Shown here piece after piece: positions 9,259 through 17,392 of a stretch of 64,000 nucleotides of DNA (position 1 is its first letter; each line of letters begins with the position of its first letter). Source of the stretch: CAVSJJ01 sp963728395 (GTDB lineage: Bacteria; Actinomycetota; Actinomycetes; Actinomycetales; Dermatophilaceae); assembly GCA_963728395.1 (NCBI GenBank), contig CAVSJJ010000008.1, positions 558,001 through 622,000 of the forward strand. The letters are read 5' to 3'. The position numbers were made by a program, and so were the translations under genes. Below the pieces are notes generated by a model that had not been told where the DNA came from, made no database searches, and saw nothing but the letters and a program-made list of their open reading frames with translations.

Positions 9259-9344
9259 AACCTCTGCTAGCAGAGGTTGCTGCCGAACGGGGGTGTTGCA
9301 ACACCCCCGTCGTGCACGAGCCTCTGCTAGCAGAGGTTCGTGCA
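9259..9344. repeat. Composite palindromic intergenic element, copy 1
   Basis: Three palindromes lie in a row: AACCTCTGCTAGCAGAGGTT (9259-9278, perfect), GGGGGTGTTGCAACACCCCC (9289-9308, extendable to a perfect 24 bp), and an imperfect 32-bp palindrome at 9313-9344 centred on CCTCTGCTAGCAGAGG. The element sits between the convergent GH3 and SDR genes and ends 16 bp from the SDR stop. It can act as a bidirectional terminator. The same modules recur at 29824-29893, also between convergent genes, so it is a dispersed element rather than a one-off hairpin. Confidence 0.85.
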
Positions 9345-9360
9345 TCGGGTGGGGGTGGGG

Positions 9361-10149
9361 TCAGGCGCGCTCCTCGGCGACGGAGTTGCCGCCGTCGACG
9401 ACGAGCAGCTGGCCGGTGACGTAGCCGCCCGCCGGGCCGCAGAGCCATCCGACGGCCGCGGCGACCTCGGCCGTCGTCCCGGACCGGCCGACCGGCGTCG
9501 CGAGGCCCTGCGCCACCTCGGCCGGGGTCTGCGAGCCGGTCGCGATCCAGCCGGGGGCGAGCGCGTTCACCATGACGGCGTGCCGCGCCTCGTCGACCGC
9601 GAGCGAGCGGGCCAGTCCGACCAGGGCGGCCTTGGCCGTCCCATAGGCCACCTCACCCCGCATCGCCATGACCGCCCCCGACACGCTCGAGACGAGGACG
9701 ATCCGGCCGGCGCCGGAGGCTCGCAGGTGCGGCAGCGCTGCCCGGGCCACGAGGTATGCCGTGTCGAGGTTGCGGGCGAGCGAGGCCGACCAGCGCTCCG
9801 GCGGCGTCCCCTCGAGGTCGCCCTCGAGGTAGTCCGGCGACGACATCGAGACCATCCCCGCGTTGGCGACGAGGATGTCGAGGCGGCCGAACCGGGTCAC
9901 CGCCGTGTCGACGATCGCCCGGGCGGCCGCGGCGCGGGTCAGGTCGCCGACGACCCCCTCGGCCCGAACCCCGGCCGCCGTGAGCTCGCCCGCCCGGTCG
10001 TGGACCCGCTCCGTCGTCGCCCCGAGCACGACACCGGCCCCGAGCTCACCGAGCAGGCCGGCCACGGCATACCCGATCCCCGTCGGCGACCCGGCGCCGG
10101 TGACGACGGCGACCCGGCCGGTGAGGTCGTATGCCGCGGGCAGGAGCAT
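9361..10149 (-). CDS. SDR-family NAD(P)-dependent oxidoreductase
   Basis: 262 aa; ATG at 10149 lies two bases past the gabT stop, so the genes are co-transcribed. Classical short-chain dehydrogenase layout: the Rossmann nucleotide-binding motif TGAGSPTGIGYAVA at about residues 17-30, the NAG motif (LVANAG) near residue 92, catalytic Ser in VSSVSG near 145, and YGTAK (YxxxK) near 160. The C-terminus has the usual LVVDGGNS. The partner gabT suggests succinate semialdehyde or another aminated or oxidised product as substrate, but that is inference. Confidence 0.88.
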   Translation of the reverse strand: MLLPAAYDLTGRVAVVTGAGSPTGIGYAVAGLLGELGAGVVLGATTERVHDRAGELTAAGVRAEGVVGDLTRAAAARAIVDTAVTRFGRLDILVANAGMVSMSSPDYLEGDLEGTPPERWSASLARNLDTAYLVARAALPHLRASGAGRIVLVSSVSGAVMAMRGEVAYGTAKAALVGLARSLAVDEARHAVMVNALAPGWIATGSQTPAEVAQGLATPVGRSGTTAEVAAAVGWLCGPAGGYVTGQLLVVDGGNSVAEERA

Positions 10150-10151
10150 CG

Positions 10152-11486
10152 TCAGCCGAGCACCTCGGCGAAGGCCTCCTCGAGGATGTCGAGACCCTCG
10201 GTCAGCAGGTCCTCGCCGATCGTCAGCGGCGGCAGGAACCGGAACACGTTGCCGTAGCTGCCACAGGTGAGGGTGACCAGCCCCCGGGCGTGGCAGGCCT
10301 TGTTGACGGCGGCCGCGAGCGCGGCGTCGGGGGTCTTGGCCGCGAGGTCGCTGACGAGCTCGATGGCGAGCATGGCGCCCCGGCCGCGGACATCGCCGAT
10401 GACCCCGTGCCGGTCGGCGAGGGCCGACAGCCGCGGCACGACGATGCCCTCGATGGCCCGGGCCCGGGCGGGCAGGTCCTCGGCCTCCATCGTCTCGATC
10501 GAGGCGAGCGCGGCGGCGCAGGCGACCGGGTTGCCGCCGTAGGTGCCGCCGAGGCCGCCGGGATGGATGGCGTCCATGATCTCGGCCCGGCCGGTCACGC
10601 CGGCCAGCGGCATCCCACCGGCGATCCCCTTGGCCGTCGTGACGAGGTCGGGGACGACGCCTTCGTGGTCGCAGGCGAACCAGTCGCCGGTGCGGCAGAA
10701 GCCGGACTGGACCTCGTCGGCGATGAAGAGGATGCCGTGCTCGCGGCACCACTCGGCCACCCGGGTGAGGAACCCGTCCGGCGGGACGATGAAGCCGCCC
10801 TCGCCCTGGATCGGCTCGAGGAGCACCGCCGCGGTGTTCTCCTCGCCGATCTGGGTGTGGACGGCGCTCGTGAACGCCTCGAACGCCTCGTCGAGACAGC
10901 GCTCCGGACCGGTCGGCCAGCGGTAGGGGTAGGCCATCGGCGCCCGGTAGATGTCGCCGGCGAACGGCCCGAACCGGTGCTTGTAGGGCATGTTCTTCGC
11001 GGTGAGGGCCATCGTGAGGTTCGTCCGCCCGTGGTAGGCGTGGTCGAACGCGACGACGGCGTTGCGTCCGGTCACCGAGCGGGCGACCTTGACCGCGCTC
11101 TCGACGGCCTCGGCGCCGGAGTTGAACAGCGCCGAGCGCTTCTCATGCTCACCCGGCGTGAGGGCGTTGAGCCGTTCGGCGACGGCGACGTACTCCTCGT
11201 ACGGCGTCACCATGAAGCACGTGTGGGTGAAGTCGGCGATCTGCTCCTGGACGGCGGCGACGACTCGCGGGTTGCCGTTGCCGACGCTCGTCACGGCGAT
11301 GCCGGAGCCGAAGTCGATGAGCTGGTTGCCGTCGACATCGCGGATGATGCCGCCCTCGGCGGCCTCGACGTAGACCGGGAGCGCCGTGCTCACCCCCGCC
11401 GAGACCGCCCCGGCCTTGCGGGCCGCGAGCTCGGCGGACTTCGGGCCGGGGATGGCGGTGGCGAGGACCCGCTTCTGCTCGATCAT
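10152..11486 (-). CDS. gabT: 4-aminobutyrate--2-oxoglutarate aminotransferase
   Basis: 444 aa, class-III PLP aminotransferase. The PLP-binding lysine is K286 in TTAKGIAGGMPL. Other family landmarks are NSGAEAVESAVKVAR, FDHAYHGRTNLTM and the cofactor Asp in FIADEVQSGFCRTG. Similarity is to actinobacterial GabT, which transfers the amino group of GABA to 2-oxoglutarate. No succinate-semialdehyde dehydrogenase of the ALDH type lies next to it; an SDR follows instead. Other omega-amino acids remain possible substrates. Confidence 0.88.
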   Translation of the reverse strand: MIEQKRVLATAIPGPKSAELAARKAGAVSAGVSTALPVYVEAAEGGIIRDVDGNQLIDFGSGIAVTSVGNGNPRVVAAVQEQIADFTHTCFMVTPYEEYVAVAERLNALTPGEHEKRSALFNSGAEAVESAVKVARSVTGRNAVVAFDHAYHGRTNLTMALTAKNMPYKHRFGPFAGDIYRAPMAYPYRWPTGPERCLDEAFEAFTSAVHTQIGEENTAAVLLEPIQGEGGFIVPPDGFLTRVAEWCREHGILFIADEVQSGFCRTGDWFACDHEGVVPDLVTTAKGIAGGMPLAGVTGRAEIMDAIHPGGLGGTYGGNPVACAAALASIETMEAEDLPARARAIEGIVVPRLSALADRHGVIGDVRGRGAMLAIELVSDLAAKTPDAALAAAVNKACHARGLVTLTCGSYGNVFRFLPPLTIGEDLLTEGLDILEEAFAEVLG

Positions 11487-11582
11487 GAGCCGATGATAGG
11501 GCCGGGGCCGGCCCGGCGGAGCGGCCCGCCCCCACGATTTCGTATGCCGGTACGACGGCCGTCCCCCCCGCGGACTCCGGGG

Positions 11583-12116
11583 TCAGCCGTCGTCGCCGCC
11601 GCCCTGTCCCTCCGGCGGCAGCGGGCCGGACACCTGGTCGGCCCAGGACGCCGTGGCCCCCGAGTGACCGGTGAGGGTGAGCGAGGTCAGCGTCCCGAGC
11701 GAGAGAACCAGCAGCGCGGCCGCGGTGACGAGGCCGACCCCGCGGCCGCCGAACCGGGGCGAGCCGCCCGGCGGAAGGAGCCCGAAGACGGCGGCGAGGA
11801 CGACGAGCATGAGCAGCAGGCAGAGGGTCCGGGCCAGGTCGCCGGCCTCCGCATGCTCGTGGACGGTCGCCAGCTGGGCGGGGCTGACGGTGGGCAGCGC
11901 CGCGACCCGGCGCTCCAGGTCCTCGCCGGACGCCGCGGCGACGAAGCCGGTCAGGCCGGTGAGGACCGCGCCGGCGACGAGCCACCAGGCGAGGGCGGGG
12001 CGCCAGGCCGGGCGGGCGGCATACCCGATGGCGAGCAGTGCGGTGAGGGGTCCGAGCACGACGACCACATGGATGACGAGGATGTGGACGGGCAGCCCGA
12101 AGACGGTGTCGAACAC
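11583..12116 (-). CDS. DUF2231 membrane protein
   Basis: 177 aa with about four transmembrane helices. It begins with the characteristic GLPVHILVIHVVVVLGP stretch of the DUF2231 family, where the histidines may bind a metal or haem. A Gly/Asp-rich C-terminus ends the protein. Function is unknown in the family. The 279 bp upstream is shared with the divergent lipoprotein gene and contains several short GGCGCCGACGCC-type direct repeats. Confidence 0.8.
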   Translation of the reverse strand: MFDTVFGLPVHILVIHVVVVLGPLTALLAIGYAARPAWRPALAWWLVAGAVLTGLTGFVAAASGEDLERRVAALPTVSPAQLATVHEHAEAGDLARTLCLLLMLVVLAAVFGLLPPGGSPRFGGRGVGLVTAAALLVLSLGTLTSLTLTGHSGATASWADQVSGPLPPEGQGGGDDG

Positions 12117-12395
12117 GAACGGTCCTTTCGGGGGATGGAGGGTGCGCCCCGCGGCAACCTAGCGGGCGGGCTCCCCCACCGCGCGCCGACGCCGCGGGCT
12201 GGACGACCCCCGCCAAGGGTTCGCCACCCGCATCCGCGGGCGCCGACGCCGGGGCGCCGACACCCGCGCAGGGGCCGCGCCACCGTCCTAGGAGGGGGTT
12301 GGACGGACCGTGGTCTGTGGGCCGACGCGGACGCCATTCCGTTCGCCGTGACCGTTCCGTTACCGTGGGCCTCGGCATCACGAAGAGGAGCCGAT

Positions 12396-13625
12396 ATGCC
12401 CCGCGCCATCCCCGTCGCGGCTCTTCTGATCGGAACGCTGGCCATCGCCGCCTGCGAGCCCGCCCAGGACGACGCCGCACCCGCCCCTGCTCACAGCCCC
12501 ACCGCCCCGACGCCGACGGAGCCCACCCCGAGCACGACCGCCACCGCCACCCCCGCGGCGCGGGGCACCCCCGCCCCGTCTTCGGCGACGCCCGCCGCGG
12601 AGGCCGCCTGCATGAAGCCGTTCGCCCTCGGCAACCAGTCGCGCTCCATGGGGGCGATCTCCGGCCGCACGTCGATCATGGCGACGAGGGTGGCCGGCAT
12701 GGTCGTCCAGGCCGACTGGAACGAGCTCGAACCAGGCACGCCCGGGCGCTACGACACCTCGGTTCTCGACAAGCAGATCGCCTATGCGAGGGACCACGGG
12801 CTCACCGTCCGGATCCGGATCACTGCCGGGACCTTCGCCCCGACCTACGTCAAGAAGATCGGCGGCGCCCCCATCCCCTTCTACGACCACCAGGCCAGGC
12901 AGGTCACGACGATCGGCCGGTTCTGGCGCACCGACTACCAGTCCCGCTGGCAGGCGCTGATGTCCTACCTCGCCGCGCGATACGACACGAGCCCCACCGT
13001 CCGTGAGGTCAACATCTCGGGCACGGGCACCATCTCGTCCGAGGAGATGCTGACGATGGGCAACGACCGGATCCCGGGCTCAGCCACGACGAACGCCCAA
13101 CGGCTCATCGCCGCCGGGGCGAGCGAGGCACAGCGCCGCGCCGCGCTCATGGCCGACATCGCCTTCATGCAGGAGACGTGGAAGCACACCCACACTGTCC
13201 TGTTCGCCCACCCCTACGTCCCGCTGGAGCCCAAGCCGAAGGTCAGCCTCGCCACGACCGAGGCCATCGTCACCTCCACCTATGACGCCGACCCCGGCGC
13301 GACCGTCTTCGGGCACACGGGCGCCTCCGAGTCGACCTTCAAGGGCCGGACCCACCCCAACGCCCTCGCGATGTACAGGTTCTTCATCGCCAAGGGCTAC
13401 CCCTTCATGGCCCAGACGCAGGCCTACAGCGGGGGCGCCAAGAACGAGGGCGTCGGCGACCTGTCCTATGTCATGACCTGGCTGGCCGACCGGGGCGCCT
13501 CCTCGATCGAACTGCCCTCCGGCTGGCAGACCGACCCCAAGGCGCTGTCGGTCCTGGCGACGACGACGAGCCGGATGAGCCGGTCGTCGGCCGCCGCCTC
13601 CGCGAAGTTCCGCTCCGGCTGCTGA
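12396..13625 (+). CDS. Secreted lipoprotein with glycoside hydrolase-like fold
   Basis: 409 aa, ATG 12396 preceded by an AAGAGGAG ribosome site. A lipoprotein signal ends at C20 (LAIAAC). A low-complexity Pro/Thr/Ala linker of about 50 residues follows, then a domain whose opening (VVQADWNELEPGTPGRY, LDKQIAYARDHGLTVRIRI) resembles the first strands of TIM-barrel glycoside hydrolases such as GH42/GH5. I could not identify the two catalytic carboxylates with confidence, although E/D-rich segments around EVNISGTGTISSEEM are candidates. It is likely anchored to the outer face of the membrane. Exact activity unknown. Confidence 0.7.
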   Translation: MPRAIPVAALLIGTLAIAACEPAQDDAAPAPAHSPTAPTPTEPTPSTTATATPAARGTPAPSSATPAAEAACMKPFALGNQSRSMGAISGRTSIMATRVAGMVVQADWNELEPGTPGRYDTSVLDKQIAYARDHGLTVRIRITAGTFAPTYVKKIGGAPIPFYDHQARQVTTIGRFWRTDYQSRWQALMSYLAARYDTSPTVREVNISGTGTISSEEMLTMGNDRIPGSATTNAQRLIAAGASEAQRRAALMADIAFMQETWKHTHTVLFAHPYVPLEPKPKVSLATTEAIVTSTYDADPGATVFGHTGASESTFKGRTHPNALAMYRFFIAKGYPFMAQTQAYSGGAKNEGVGDLSYVMTWLADRGASSIELPSGWQTDPKALSVLATTTSRMSRSSAAASAKFRSGC

Positions 13626-13698
13626 TCGCCCGGCCCACCTACCCGGAGCGCGCCGCTTCGCACCGGCGGGCCCGGACGCGCATCCTCGGCCGCCCGGC

Positions 13699-13713
13699 GG
13701 GTAGGTGACCGCA
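13699..13713 (+). promoter_or_regulatory. GGTAGGTG-type short element upstream of DUF6328
   Basis: GGGTAGGTGACCGCA lies about 43 bp before the DUF6328 start. Closely similar words occur at 14322-14337, 20339-20352 and 22441-22455, all between genes of this neighbourhood. It could contain a GGGTA -10 box of a SigB/SigF-type promoter, but no convincing GTTT -35 is seen at the right distance. Confidence 0.3.
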
Positions 13714-13755
13714 CCCGGGTCGCGCCCGGCGTGACCCCTGCCGTCCGGAGGTGCC

Positions 13756-14304
13756 ATGGCCGACCGTGCGTCCGAGGCTGCTCCGACCGACGGCCAGACG
13801 GGTCCTGTGCCCCTCGACGACGCCGCGGTCGACCCCGAGACCCTCAGCCGGAACTGGAACGAGCTCCTCCAGGAGATCCGGGTGACCCAGACCGGGGTGC
13901 AGATCCTCACCGGTTTCCTGCTCACCGTCCCCTTCACGAGCCGGTTCTCGACCCTGACGACGGGACAGCGGGCCACCTTCCTCGTCGTCCTCAGCGGAGC
14001 CGTGCTCTCGACCGGGTTCTTCCTCGCCCCCGTGGCCTTCCACCGGATGCTCTTCCGGCGGCGGCGCCGCCAGCTCCTCGTGGCCAGCGCCCACCGGTTC
14101 GCCCAGGCGGGTCTGGTCTCGCTCGCCGTCACGAGCTCCGGTGCCCTGGCCCTCGTCTTCGACATCGTGGCGGGCGTGGCGGCGGGCGCGGCGGCGCTCG
14201 CGGTGACCCTCGCCTTCTTCGTCACGCTCTGGTGGGTGGCGCCCCCGTTGCTGGACCGTCGCGACGACCTGCCGCACAACCCGCCGCCCGACGAGCAGCG
14301 ATGA
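13756..14304 (+). CDS. DUF6328 membrane protein
   Basis: 182 aa, ATG with a GGAGG site 5 bp upstream. An acidic N-terminus is followed by the family segment WNELLQEIRVTQTGVQILTGFLL, then about four membrane helices separated by an Arg-rich loop (MLFRRRRRQLLV). The family has no known function. Homologues I recall sit near stress sigma factors and small stress proteins in actinobacteria, matching this position ahead of a sigma-factor cluster. Confidence 0.8.
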   Translation: MADRASEAAPTDGQTGPVPLDDAAVDPETLSRNWNELLQEIRVTQTGVQILTGFLLTVPFTSRFSTLTTGQRATFLVVLSGAVLSTGFFLAPVAFHRMLFRRRRRQLLVASAHRFAQAGLVSLAVTSSGALALVFDIVAGVAAGAAALAVTLAFFVTLWWVAPPLLDRRDDLPHNPPPDEQR

Positions 14305-14321
14305 TTGCCACCCCCCGCCAC

Positions 14322-14337
14322 GGGTAGGAGCCGCAGG
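14322..14337 (+). promoter_or_regulatory. GGTAGG-type short element upstream of FAD/Fe-S gene
   Basis: GGGTAGGAGCCGCAGG lies 29 bp before the GTG start of the FAD/Fe-S dehydrogenase. It resembles the words at 13699 and 20339. Position and repetition suggest a shared regulatory or promoter element. Confidence 0.3.
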
Positions 14338-14365
14338 TAAGTCGAACCGCGAGAAGGACGGTGAC

Positions 14366-17332
14366 GTGACGACCCTGGCCGGCCCCCTCCGCCTGTCCGA
14401 CCGACCGTCCGACGCCGCCGAGACCGAGTTGCGTCGTCTGGTCGACGGCGAGGTGCGGTTCGACGCCGGCAGCCGGGCCGCCTACTCGACGGACGCCTCG
14501 AACTACCGGCAGGTGCCGATCGGCGTCGTCATCCCCCGGACCGTCGAGGATGCGGTGACGGCGATGGCCGTATGCCGCGAGTTCGGCCTGCCCGTCGTCT
14601 CCCGCGGCGGCGGGACGAGCCTCGCCGGCCAGTGCACGAACGCGGCCGTCGTCATCGACTTCAGCAAGTACTGCAACCGGCTCGTCTCGGTGGACGAGGA
14701 GGCCCGCACCTGCGTCGTCGAGCCCGGCATCGTCCTCGACGATCTCAACGACCTGCTCGCCCCGACCGGCCTGCGCTTCGGGCCCGAGCCGTCGACGCAC
14801 ATGAACTGCACGCTCGGCGGGATGATCGGCAACAACTCCTGCGGCGCGACGGCCCAGCGCACCGGGAAGGTCGTCGACAACGTCGTCTCCCTCGATGTCC
14901 TCCTCCACGACGGCACCCGCTTCACCGCCGCGGCGACGAGCGACGAGGAGTATGCCGCGATCGAGCGGCACGGCGACCGGCGGGCCCAGATCTACCGGGT
15001 GCTGCGCGAGATCCGCGAGGACAACGCCGACCTCATCCGCACCCGCTTCCCCGAGATCCCCCGTCGGGTGTCGGGGTACAACCTCGACTCCCTCCTGCCC
15101 GAGAAGGGGTTCGACATCGGGCAGTTCCTCGTCGGCAGCGAGGCGACGCTCGCCATGGTGCTGCGGGCCGAGCTGCGGCTCATTCCGGTGCTCGAGGCCG
15201 AGGCCCTCGTCGTCCTCGGCTACCCGGACATCGCCACCGCTGCGGACGACGTGCCCGCCGTCCTGCGCCACGATCCGACCGAGCTCGAGGGCGTCGACCA
15301 CTTCCTCGTCCGCGACGAGCGGCTGAAGTCGATGAACGTCGAGGCGCGCGAGCACTTCCCGTCCGGCACCGGGTTCCTCATGGTCCAGCTCGGTGGGAGG
15401 GACCAGGACGAGGCGGACCGGCGGGCCCGGGCGCTCGTGGAGGACCTCGGGCGCTCGCTCGACGACGACGACACCGTCCTCTTCGACGACCCGCGGCTCG
15501 AGCGGCAGCTCTGGCTCGTGCGGGAGTCGGGCCTCGGAGCCACGGCCCATCTCCCCCACCGCCCCGACACCTGGCCGGGCTGGGAGGACTCGGCGGTCCA
15601 CCCGGACCGGCTCGGTGACTACCTGCGCGACCTGCGTGATCTCTACGCCGAGTTCGGCTACGAGAGCCGCACCGGGCCCAGCCTCTACGGCCACTTCGGC
15701 CAGGGCTGTGTCCATACCCGGATCCCCTTCGAGCTCGAGACCGTCGAGGGCGTGCGGACCTACCGCGAGTTCGCCGAGCGCGCCGCGGACCTCGTCGCCG
15801 ACTACGGCGGGTCGCTCTCGGGTGAGCATGGCGACGGCCAGGCCCGCGGCGAGCTGCTGCCCAGGATGTTCGGCGAGGACGTCGTCCGGCTGTTCGAGCG
15901 CGCCAAGGCCGTCTTCGACCCCGACAACCTGATGAACCCCGGGAAGGTGGTCGATCCGGCGCGGCTGGACGAGCATCTCCGGCTCGGGGCGTCGTGGTCC
16001 CCCCGGGCCTCGGGCGACCTCGCCTTCGCCTACCCCGAGGACGAGGGCTCCTTCGTCCGGGCGGCGACCCGCTGCGTCGGCGTCGGCAAGTGCCGGCAGC
16101 ACACGACCGACTCGGGAACGGTCATGTGCCCGTCCTTCCAGGTGACCCACGAGGAGGAGCACTCGACGCGCGGGCGGGCACGGCTCCTCTTCGAGATGCT
16201 CCAGGGACATCCCGACGCGCCGGTGGGCGACGGCTGGCGCAGCCAGGAGGTCAAGGACGCACTGGACCTGTGCCTCGCGTGCAAGGGCTGCAAGGCCGAC
16301 TGTCCGGCCTCGGTCGACATGGCGACCTACAAGGCCGAGTTCCTCCATCACTTCTACCGGCACCGGCTACGCCCGCGTGCGGACTATGCCCTCGGCTGGC
16401 TGCCACTGGCCGCCCAGGCGGTGACGCGGGGGCGGCTGGCGCCGCTCGTCAATGCCCTCACCCGGCGTCCCGCCGTCGCGCGGATCGCCACACGCGCCGC
16501 GGGCCTCGAGCCGCGCCCGATCCCGCAGTTCGCCTCCCCCACGCTCCAGCAGTGGTGGGCCGAGCGGGGGCCCCAGGGCGACCCGGCCGACGCGCGCGGC
16601 ACGGTGCTCCTCTGGCCCGACACCTTCACCAACTCCTTCGCCCCCGAGATCGGCCGGGCGGCGGTCTCCGTCATCGAGGACGCCGGCTGGGCGGTGACGA
16701 TGCCGAGCGAGCCGCTGTGCTGCGGCCTCACCTGGGTCTCCACCGGGCAGCTCGACATGGCCAAGCGCGTCCTCCGCCGGACGGTGCGTGCCCTCGCGCC
16801 GCACGTCCGGGGCGGCGGCAGGGTCGTCGTCCTCGAGCCCAGCTGTGGGGCGGTCTTCCGCTCCGACCTCGCCGATCTTCTCCCCGACGACCTCGACGCC
16901 CGGCGGCTGGCCGACCACACGGTGACGTTCGCCGAGCTGCTGACCCGGCATACCGACGGCTACGAGCCCCCGGACCTCGCCGCGGCGGGACGCGCGAAGG
17001 CCATCTCGCAGGTCCACTGCCACCAGCACGCCGTCCTCGGCTGGGACGCCGACGAGGAGCTGCTCCGCGCTGCGGGCGTCGACAACGACACCCTCGACTC
17101 CGGCTGCTGCGGACTCGCCGGGAACTTCGGGTTCACCGCCGGCCACGGCGAGGTGAGCGAGGCCTGCGCCGAGCGGGTCCTGCTGCCCGCCATCCGCCAC
17201 GCCGACCCGGACACGACCGTCCTCGCCGACGGATTCTCGTGCCGGACCCAGATCCACGACCTCGACAGCGGCGGCCGGGACGGCATCCACCTGGCCCAGC
17301 TGCTCGCGCAAGGACTTCCCCGGCGCGGCTGA
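14366..17332 (+). CDS. FAD-linked oxidase / Fe-S oxidoreductase fusion (D-lactate or glycolate dehydrogenase type)
   Basis: 988 aa, GTG start after a GAGAAGGA site. Domains in order: FAD-binding type 4 (VSRGGGTSLAGQ near residue 80), FAD-oxidase C-terminal domain, then an Fe-S part with C570...C in CVGVGKC and a ferredoxin-like CxxCxxCxxxCP set (C636, C639, C642, C646). Two CCG-type cysteine-rich motifs follow (C785-C786 and C914-C915). Such fusions oxidise 2-hydroxy acids such as D-lactate or glycolate at the membrane and pass electrons to quinone. A TPP enzyme and an enolase-superfamily enzyme follow, suggesting hydroxyacid or pyruvate-linked metabolism, perhaps under stress control. Confidence 0.88.
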   Translation: MTTLAGPLRLSDRPSDAAETELRRLVDGEVRFDAGSRAAYSTDASNYRQVPIGVVIPRTVEDAVTAMAVCREFGLPVVSRGGGTSLAGQCTNAAVVIDFSKYCNRLVSVDEEARTCVVEPGIVLDDLNDLLAPTGLRFGPEPSTHMNCTLGGMIGNNSCGATAQRTGKVVDNVVSLDVLLHDGTRFTAAATSDEEYAAIERHGDRRAQIYRVLREIREDNADLIRTRFPEIPRRVSGYNLDSLLPEKGFDIGQFLVGSEATLAMVLRAELRLIPVLEAEALVVLGYPDIATAADDVPAVLRHDPTELEGVDHFLVRDERLKSMNVEAREHFPSGTGFLMVQLGGRDQDEADRRARALVEDLGRSLDDDDTVLFDDPRLERQLWLVRESGLGATAHLPHRPDTWPGWEDSAVHPDRLGDYLRDLRDLYAEFGYESRTGPSLYGHFGQGCVHTRIPFELETVEGVRTYREFAERAADLVADYGGSLSGEHGDGQARGELLPRMFGEDVVRLFERAKAVFDPDNLMNPGKVVDPARLDEHLRLGASWSPRASGDLAFAYPEDEGSFVRAATRCVGVGKCRQHTTDSGTVMCPSFQVTHEEEHSTRGRARLLFEMLQGHPDAPVGDGWRSQEVKDALDLCLACKGCKADCPASVDMATYKAEFLHHFYRHRLRPRADYALGWLPLAAQAVTRGRLAPLVNALTRRPAVARIATRAAGLEPRPIPQFASPTLQQWWAERGPQGDPADARGTVLLWPDTFTNSFAPEIGRAAVSVIEDAGWAVTMPSEPLCCGLTWVSTGQLDMAKRVLRRTVRALAPHVRGGGRVVVLEPSCGAVFRSDLADLLPDDLDARRLADHTVTFAELLTRHTDGYEPPDLAAAGRAKAISQVHCHQHAVLGWDADEELLRAAGVDNDTLDSGCCGLAGNFGFTAGHGEVSEACAERVLLPAIRHADPDTTVLADGFSCRTQIHDLDSGGRDGIHLAQLLAQGLPRRG

Positions 17333-17392
17333 GGGGCACGCGTCGGGGATGCCCCCGAGCCCTCGCACCCATCCCGAACGAAGGAGACAGAC

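Noticed and set aside
9259..9344. Possible CRISPR-like repeat
   Set aside because: Only two short palindromic units at one locus, no regular spacers and no cas genes.
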